Shown piece by piece: positions 56,701 to 64,000 of a stretch of 64,000 nucleotides of DNA. The stretch spans positions 25,807-89,806 of the forward strand of contig DF236960.1 of NCBI GenBank assembly GCA_000708835.1. Direction: 5' to 3'. The notes below the pieces were generated by a model. That model saw nothing but the letters and a program-made list of their open reading frames with translations, did no database searches and was not told where the DNA came from. The position numbers and the translations under genes are program-made. Positions within the stretch are counted from its first letter, which is position 1, and every line of letters begins with the position of its first letter. The stretch is from Klebsormidium nitens (taxonomy: Eukaryota > Streptophyta > Klebsormidiophyceae > Klebsormidiales > Klebsormidiaceae).

Positions 56701-59700
56701 GCTTGACGATTGTATGCTTGATCAGAGACCCGTGGTCGAATAAGGGTCAGAAAGGAACGCATCAACCACAAACGAGCCGAGGGTGAGGACTAACGGGTTA
56801 GAATCGGGGTTTGTCACTAACCTTCCCAGGGTTCATTCTGCTCCAGTGATTCTTAACCTCGCTGCGCGTGCTGTCCGGCATATGCTTCGCGATCGTGGTC
56901 CATCTGAGAGAAACCAGACTGTAAGTCGGGGCCTTGCTTCGACTTTGACCGGACTCTATTCTAGGTTCCGCTTCCGACTGTTTGATCAGGATCAGCAAGG
57001 CCAGCTCTGATTGATAATGCGTTGTTCAACCAGCCTCAAATCTGTAGTAAGTCACCGCAGAGACAGGGTAGTGCATCCCCGAAAAGCCTCTCAAGATCAA
57101 CACCAGATAAGGCGCGCTAAAAGAAGCGAGAACTGCGCGTCTTCACGGATGGAGCTCAGAGCTCTTGTCCAGAGACTCTTTCACAATTGGAGACGAAGGC
57201 AGGAACCGTCGTCTGGGAGCTCAATACTACGCGCGTCAAAGAGTATCTGGCAACGCCTTCGGGAGCCTTCAAACGGAACACAGACCTGGGCTAGAAATGT
57301 TTGGAGGGCGGAAGAATCTCAAAGGACCCGAGAGGCAGGAAGATGAACTCCAAGAAGATCCCAGAGAGCTTTTAGGTGTGACGTAGAAAACTCGAGAGGG
57401 TCCAATCGTCGAGTAAAGATGTTTCTTAAACGTATCGAAGGTTGAAATACATAAGCAAGAGCTCTAGTGAGGTCCAACATTTCTGAACACACGTCTTTTG
57501 GTGCAGCGGCTAAGAAAGTCGCTACGGTTTCGAGCACCCACTTGTCTCCGTACTGGCGGTGAAGCTGCTCTAGCTGCGCCTCCTCTTCCTTGGTCCAGGG
57601 GGCCTGTACAGGATTAACCCAGGGTTAGGTTCTCATTGGTTGAGGTAACCGGAGACCTCAGAAAAAATCGTTTAGAGCTTTAGGTTCTCGTTGAGCTTAA
57701 GCGGAGACCTCAAAAAGAATGCTTGGCTCTGGAGCTTTCCAAAGGCACACGGGCACCTTTCGGCGACCAATGGACCCGTCTATAACTGATCCGGTCGCCT
57801 TCATATTCACCTTCTGTCGTATCAAATTGACCACCAATTGGCGCACTTCTCCGACTAAATTTAGCTCCTTAGACAATCATCTCCTCTATATATTACTTTT
57901 GCACCCTGTCAATCCCGTTCCTAAACTCTGGACGCTGATGCCCTTCTTTGACAACCGTTTGCGTCATCGCTCAACTCCCACGCAAGCATTCCCTGACCCC
58001 CCTCAACCGTCGTAACCCATGCTTTCAGGAAACCTTTTGATCCGGCTTCGCTTCTTGAACCCGATCCCAAACCTTCACCTTTTTGGAAGCCAACACGAGT
58101 TCGTGCACCACCATTTGCGGCACTGCTCAAGACACCCATGACTCAACTCCTTCGTTTAAACCGCCTTAACCGTCTCTTTGACCCTGCTCCTAAAGCGTCC
58201 AGCTAATACCTTCCAAGCTCTTAACCCCGGTTTCAGACCCTCCCCTCCTCGAATGCCAACACAAGTTCGTTGATCACCGTTTGCGGGACTGCTCTAGAGC
58301 GCGCACGGACCCCAAACCCAAACCCTCCTAAACCCAAACTTTTCTTGACTTTCTCTCAAACCCCATCTCAACCCTGCTTGAAGTCATTGTTTACCTCTTT
58401 GAGCCCTCAACCCGCTTTCAAACCCTCACCTTCCTGACCGCCGACACGCGTGCGTGGTATAACCAGATGCCCCACTGCTCCATGAATCTAAACGCGTCAA
58501 TTCCAACCCATTTTGAAAGCTCCGCAATTTCTGGAAACGAAACCCCAACAACTCGTTCCTACACCCTCACCTGTTTGGACGCCGACACGAGTGCGTTGTA
58601 CCACCGGTTGCGGCACTGCTTCTTGGTTCGCCCCGGAAGAACTTGTGCGGCCGCCGCCCACTCCCCGAGACCGTGCTTGCCCACGAAATCGGTCAGCACT
58701 TCATCCTCCTCCTGCAAAATGATACAAAACGGTTAGAGGGTCAAGGGCTGAGGTTAAACGAGTCCTAAAGTTACCTCAGGGAGATTGGGCTTTTAGGTTT
58801 CTTGTTTCCGGGTTGTTGATGTTTAGGCTGATGCATCCCGACGTCGCAAAGTTGGTTCATTTCAAACACGGTCTTCAACGAAACAGCGAAGCAAGAAGCA
58901 GAATACCGAGTAGCTGCATATTTCTCGAGACCGTTCGTTTCCACAAAGTTGCTGAGTAACTCGCTCCTGCAATGCCAAGGGTATTGGTCAGCTGCTAGCT
59001 GTTCTGGATTCGACGTTCTGCATTCTTGAAAAGTCCTGTTTCAGAACGAGTCATGAATCGAGCTGGCCTATCGCTGGAGGACCGTTCGCCTCACAAGATC
59101 ATTCACCAACTCGTATTTCCCTTGTATTGCCAGCTAGATCTACTTTTCCTTTGCACTTATCGAATCTGACCGTTTCTTTCAAAGAATTTAGACTGATATC
59201 AGCAAGTAAAGAATTTGAAGCTAGCCACTCGTTCAAGTAATCTTTCCACGTGCTCAGCAGCTCAACCTTTTCTTGCAGAGCTTGAGAATCTTTGAGTGCT
59301 TTCTGGATCAAAACTTCCCAAGGTCAAAGGTGTCAGGGGTTTCTAAATCGAAAGACCTTGAAGGACCTGACAACCAGAGGAAGGATTCTAGTCAGAAGCG
59401 AAACTTGAAGGCCCATTCTCCGTTATGAATCGCTCAGCAGCTTGTTTCCTTCCTGCCACAACTGAAATCTAGAGTTTTGTGGTCATCAGAACTTGGGATT
59501 TTGTATTTCGACTTTGGGGAAAGGGGGCTATGCACAGTCCAGCAAGTAGAGATTGGGTCCCAGTAACCAAGCATTCAATAAATCTGTTCTTTCTTATGGT
59601 ATTGATCAGCAACTTATCTGTCCTCTTACAGGAGTGGCACACACGTATGTCACCAAAGCAACCTCCTACGATGCATGAGAGCTGACAAGGTCCCATTAGA

Positions 59701-60331
59701 GTTTGAGCAATCAGCAGAGCAGAAGCTTTTGGAGGCACTTTGCTGTGGCGCTTGATCAACATTTCGACCAACCGAAATGCATATTCTCCTCCTCAACAGC
59801 CACGAAAACTTGTCAGAGCTCAACTGGCTGGCATTAACTGAAGTCATGACTATGACCAAGGAGCAATCCACAAGGAACTCTCCTTCTCTCCGACATTCTG
59901 CTTGCTGTAAGAATGACGACACATCATTTCAACAACGACTACCTTTGGATCGTGTCTGGGATGACAGGCAGATTATCATAACAGAGCTGCTTCTGAGGAT
60001 CTATTTGTCAGGGCAGTCCCTTGCATTGGAAGTACTCAGCCCAGAGCTAGGCTTAACCGGACCAAAAATGGAGTCAAACTTTTGCATTTTCCCTGACGGG
60101 CGACGGCCAGCAGATGCTCAAAACATGAGCTATCATGCTAACCCAAACAGCGACAACCTGGGATATCCAACCTGAACTTCCACTTTCAGAACTCCTCACC
60201 TGAGTCCAACTTGGCCTTTTCGCTGGGGGGCTCCTCCTGGCAGCTTTTCCGCCCCCGCCTTGCTGCGAGTACTGGCTCGCCTCCCCCGCATTCCCAGTCA
60301 GCTCCGAAACCGTTACCCCTTCGGCCGCCAT
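53750..60331 (-). CDS. R2R3-type MYB transcription factor with long C-terminal region
   Basis: Minus-strand exons from the start: 60331-60200, 58711-58571, 57603-57542, 56903-56822 and 56110-53750 (TAA). Phases agree, 925 aa. Exon 1 begins with ATG (MAAEGVTVSELTG) and ends in the first Trp of repeat 1 (PSWTQ). Exon 2 completes repeat 1 (EEDEVLTDF, then GEWAAAAQVLPGR and KQCRNRWYN). Exons 3-4 give repeat 2 (PWTKEEEAQLEQLH, QYGDKWTTIAKHMP, EVKNHW). All six repeat Trp are present, as in DNA-binding R2R3 factors. The linker NALVSASKQAPW fits R2R3 spacing. The last exon is a ~787-residue Ser/Gly/Pro-rich, mostly disordered region; C-terminal parts of MYBs usually carry regulatory motifs, and I recognise none. 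It is much longer than most R2R3 proteins (200-400 aa). Introns of 668-1,488 bp hold echoes of exon 2. Target genes cannot be inferred. Confidence 0.9.
57927..58482 (-). repeat. Four donor-side echoes of MYB exon 2
   Basis: On the plus strand, copies near 57927, 58084, 58245 and 58432 repeat GACGCCGACACGAGTGCGTT-like sequence followed by ACCACCGGTTGCGGCACTGC (real exon at 58577-58624). Spacings are about 145-187 bp. Each copy is followed by a similar intron stretch rich in AACCC. The encoded piece is the third helix of the first MYB repeat (KQCRNRWYN). Confidence 0.88.
58903..59105 (-). repeat. Two acceptor-side echoes of MYB exon 2
   Basis: 58903-58966 (minus strand, after TTGCAG) reads like the start of repeat 1 (GAGTTACTCAGCAACTTTGTG, then AACGGTCTCGAGAAAT). 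59050-59105 is a weaker copy (TGATCTTGTGAGG, then AACGGTC). Exon 2 is thus echoed on both sides. The first spacing, about 255 bp, is longer than usual. Confidence 0.65.
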
Positions 60332-63300
60332 TGCACTGAAAGTCGTCTAAGTGTGCCTGTTGGCGGCCTTCTAGCGAAGACACACCTCTACCCCATTTCC
60401 ACAGGCTTCATCTTCTAATGCGGGGTTTGAGTAGGACGATGATATCGATTGGTTGGATTGGAGGGAGGGCTGGTTTGCTCGTCTCGGATGTTGACAAGGT
60501 TATTGACAATGTTGCCTGGCTAAGGGTTAAAGGTTGCTAAAATGACTAATGTGTCTGGCTAACGGTTTACGGTTGCTGGAATGTAATATGTTGCTTGGCT
60601 AAGGGTTCAGGTTGCTGAAATGTCTAATGTTTCCTGGCGGAGGATTTGACGTTGCTAGAATGCCTGACGTGCTGAACGATCCTAAAGGGGTTTGTTTGGA
60701 GGGTTTTCACACTTTAGGAGGGGTTTGCTGGGAGCCAGAATGGTCTAGAGGCCTGTGACGAAAAAGGGTTTGAGAAGGAGGAGCCTAAGGCGTTCAGAAG
60801 CATTAAGGAGAGGTTTGACTCAAAGGTCGGCAAAGCCGTTGGCTATGTGGAGAGGGACTGAAAACCGGAGTGATCCAAGTTGGGGTTTGATCAACTCTGG
60901 AGGGTTTCAGTGAGTGGGTTATGCTCTTTCTAACGTACACAAATGCCTGTCGAGTCTCTAACTGGGGCGTAGGACACTTCAGGGGTTGGCGTTGGGTTCA
61001 AGAGCCGCTGATACAACGGCTACGTCTCGTAAACTAAATGGCTTAGCTGAGGTCCTTGATTGGCTGGGGCATGGAGGGTTGCGCAGGACAATCTAGCCGG
61101 TGCGTCTAGCAGTGCGACACTTACTTTATGTGTCCAGAAAACCTGCAAGTAGTCAGAAGACAGCGTTGTCAACAACGTCATGCATGCCGCACCTTGTTGT
61201 GACCATACACAAACATATTTGAATGACTTCAAATCAAGGAGGGTGAATGCTTGGGGCAGATGGTTTGCAATCTTCCACGAGCAGTGTTACTTCAAGCAGA
61301 GCTCAAACACACGTTTGGCGGGACCGACGCACGTTATTTTGGCCCTTCAAAAGGTGGTCCTCCAGAAACCAATACGAGATCAGAACCATGTATTATGAAA
61401 GTTCCACATTCCTGTAAACGAGCCGTGTACCCCTATATGCTATTTACCCCGTGTGCAAGGCTACGGTGATCCAACTCACCAGGTATCGCGTCCCCGTTAA
61501 ATTGGGTCGGAAACCCAATGGTCATCTGACGAGAACAGCTCCCAAGCAGACTGCAGAGCTGGTCGTTGACGGGGCGTCGGTGGTCAGGATTGCAGGGGGT
61601 GTGTTCTCTAAGCCTTCAATACCCCTGGATGAGAAATTCGGTGTCACCATCTCGGGAGGAGAGATTGAGGGTTCGAGAAGGGCTTGCTTGTCCAGGCCCT
61701 ACAAAGATACCTTGCAATGGCGACGCAGGCGCAGACTTTCTGTTTCATTTCGTTGTCAGGCGCCAGGAAATATGACACGCAAAATGCATAGATGCATGAT
61801 GCAACCTCTGAAGTGGATTCAAAGTGGTCCCTTGCATCTTACACCCAACAGTCTCTCTAAACTCGCATAAACCTGGCTCTGAACCTCAAATTTTACCCTG
61901 ACCGAAACCGCGACAAAACCCCGGTCTGCATGCTTCCCTTCTTGTGCAACATACTTGACAGAAATCCGCTCCGAGCGAGACACTGAAGCCAAACTTTCAG
62001 CAAAGAAAGCCCGCTCTAACTATCTTGCATGTTCCTGTCAATTACGACACACATTGTAGCCCCGCAATGATCACACCTGAGCACAAAGAAGCATACTGCA
62101 AACAGAATGCATCTCTCAGACCATAGTGGCGCCAGCTAGGCGCTCAGTAGCTTTATGTGAACCCTGGCGTCACGACAGGATTGACAGGATTGTGGCAAAG
62201 GATATGAGTGGTGTTTTCTGCAATGTTGACATTCGACAAGATGCAGCAAAGAAACGGACAGGCGACGAAAGAAACAAGCGGGTTCACAGCGCCTTTTGCG
62301 CTGGAAGCGGGTTCCAAGAGAAGGCAAACTTCAAATTTGTTAGTCACCCCAATTGCTTTTGAGCATTACCTTGAGATAACGGCTTGTCATCTGGCGCTAG
62401 CATCCCTTTGCTTCAACCATCGCTTGACAATCCCCACCGCTAGCATTCAGGACACAATGCTAATGTCCCACTCATGTGCCACTGTGAAGAGCGGAATCCT
62501 AGTACTCTTTCAGCTATTTTCAGTGCGTCGAACCCTTTGCCTCCTGACAACTGAATGAAGATGTCAAAGCCTCCTCTCCGCAAACTGACCACCCTTGTAG
62601 CATCGCTGCGGCTCTTGTCGAGTCCTTCTCGAAGGTCACCGCAGTGTACCAACCGCGCCCCTCGCGCAACTTGCGTCAAAAGCAAATCCTAGAATTGCAG
62701 CGCATTGAGAGAGCACCTCTAAACCACAAGGAAACCCTCATTCCACACCTTACCAAACTTTTATTGGGGGCCACCTGCCAAATCTAGCACAAGCAAGACG
62801 CGCATTCCCTCTCAGGCCTGAGTGTCCACGGTATTTTGCAGCGGTTACATGGAGGGTTTATCCTATTCCTCATAACCTGACAAGATTTGTTGCAACCTTC
62901 AAAATTGCTGCGGCCTGTATAGGTAGTATGCATTGCACCTTGTCTGCTCTGCTTTCCAATGACCAAGGGCTGAGGAGTCCCCCATCAAGTTTTGAGTACC
63001 TATACGGTATTCTACCGCATTACGAGCCAGTGTATGCCATCATTTCTGGAAACGCGTCGCTGCGCCAGGCTGTAAGTCACTATGTCTTTGTAAATAATTC
63101 AGTGCACTGACTGCACAGAAAAGAGCATCAAGAAGCGGCCTGTGAACCTCTGGAGTTTGAAGAGTCAGACGGAAGAGATTGCCGATTGCAGTTTTTGTGC
63201 CAGCCTGCTCAGTGCTGACAGTGTTGTGCAAGGAAGACTGATGACGCCATGCACCGCGCATGCTACCTAGTGGTGATCCCGCTATCCAAGGGGCTATTCA

Positions 63301-64000
63301 GACCAAAAGTTGGGTCACAGCTCCAAAATTGAGGTTTTTTGGCCATTTGCAAGGTACATTTCTCCGGGTCCTCGGTCCCAAATCTGGTGTCTTCAGACCG
63401 GTTCTAGGTTTCAGGGTAAAAATTTGGGTTCACTGCCACGTGGAAGCTGGGCGTCAACTGGATTCGCCGAGCGACGTCACGAATGGCACGGAGACCCAAG
63501 AACCGAAGAACCGAGAACCGAGAACCCGCCCGAATAGCAGGTTCACAGGTTTCGGCAATTTTCGAGAACCTGGGTCTCCGAAAAAAACCGAGAACCGAGT
63601 TCGGTCTGAATGCACCGTTCGGCAACTTGGGTTCCCGATCGCGACCCAGGTTCTCCATTTTGGCTGGGGAACCCGAAACCCTAAGTTCGGTCTGAATAGG
63701 CCCCAAGTAGCGTACTGGGTAAACCGTACCAACATCCGTACAGTGACGACATGAGGCACCTCGCGAGGATAGGTGATTGGCTGGAAGTCGAAAATCAATA
63801 AACAACGTCAACTTCGCACCAATAAACTGGTATCCAAACTCGACTTCGACGCCGATGCTTCCTGCTCACCGAGTCACACGGACTCACACTGGATGAATGT
63901 CACTTGAGGAGGTGACATTTTCCGAACATCGATCCGTCATCCACCACCGTACACTTGGGCAGCGCGAGATCTGCGAGGTGTCAGAGCGGCACTCGGCTAC
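60332..64000. other. MYB 5' flank and unresolved region to the window end
   Basis: The first few hundred bases should hold the MYB promoter. Beyond the 39-bp minisatellite I find only short frames. Minus-strand frames at 62440-62685 and 63040-63261 look mildly protein-like, but I recognise no family and cannot splice them together. At 63480-63700 there are short direct repeats (AGTTCGGTCTGAAT at 63597 and 63683) and an ACCGAGA-rich stretch. Confidence 0.35.
60516..60672. repeat. 39-40 bp minisatellite, four units
   Basis: Units start at 60516, 60555, 60594 and 60634, each beginning CTGGCTAAGG or a variant and containing GGTTGCTnnAATG. Period is 39, 39 and 40 bp, with the last unit the most diverged. 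It lies about 190 bp upstream of the MYB start codon and could affect its promoter. Confidence 0.85.

Noticed and set aside
59777-60175. 132-codon plus-strand open frame antisense to MYB intron 1
   Set aside because: No family resemblance, no clear gene context, and located wholly within a long intron of the opposite-strand gene.
62440-63261. Two minus-strand open frames (62440-62685 and 63040-63261) as exons of a gene at the right edge
   Set aside because: Mildly protein-like composition, but no recognisable family and no splice sites joining them in phase. Left as unresolved.

Overview
This window is nuclear DNA of a plant-lineage eukaryote. Every gene I can reconstruct is split by GT-AG introns of about 300-1,800 bp. 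The exons are GC-rich and the introns pyrimidine-rich. The protein set is typical of streptophytes: a plant GDSL lipase, a STY-type Raf-like kinase with an ACT-like region, an R2R3-type MYB and a hybrid histidine kinase. Gene style and density suggest a streptophyte green alga, perhaps Klebsormidium-like. That is an inference from style, not a database match.

There are six genes. In order they are: a 5'-truncated GDSL esterase/lipase (+, 251-5835); a Raf-like/STY-type protein kinase (+, 9181-14267); a two-transmembrane protein with a Cys-containing, N-glycosylation-rich loop, resembling DEG/ENaC channels in topology (-, 16595-21803); a large RING-H2 plus leucine-rich-repeat protein (+, 26436-33451); a 19-exon PAS/hybrid histidine kinase with two receiver domains (+, 35908-51371); and an R2R3-type MYB (-, 53750-60331). 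In all six models the exon phases add up to an open frame through to the stop codon. The genes look like independent transcription units, two of them concerned with signalling. I see no operon-like or pathway link between them.

Between the genes are AT-richer, palindrome-rich spacers at 5836-9180, 14268-16594, 22980-26435, 33452-35820, 51372-53749 and 60332-64000. They contain one MITE-like element with perfect 25-bp terminal inverted repeats and TA flanks (7187-7452), a 39-bp minisatellite (60516-60672) and no recognisable RNA gene. An assembly gap (N) lies at 22045-22341, inside a ~148-bp tandem array.

The most striking feature is not a gene. All six genes carry direct, same-strand, decayed partial copies of their own exon edges inside the adjoining introns ('boundary echoes'). 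Copies of an exon's 5' edge, with its acceptor site, lie in the upstream intron. Copies of an exon's 3' edge, with its donor, lie in the downstream intron. Copies recur about every 130-200 bp, up to six in a row, and I count more than 40. They look like recurrent tandem duplication of nucleosome-sized units across splice junctions, leaving decoy splice sites. I know of no description of this pattern as a system. A second genome-style signal is the palindrome TGACGTCA, present at least 16 times (about one expected by chance), mostly in exons.
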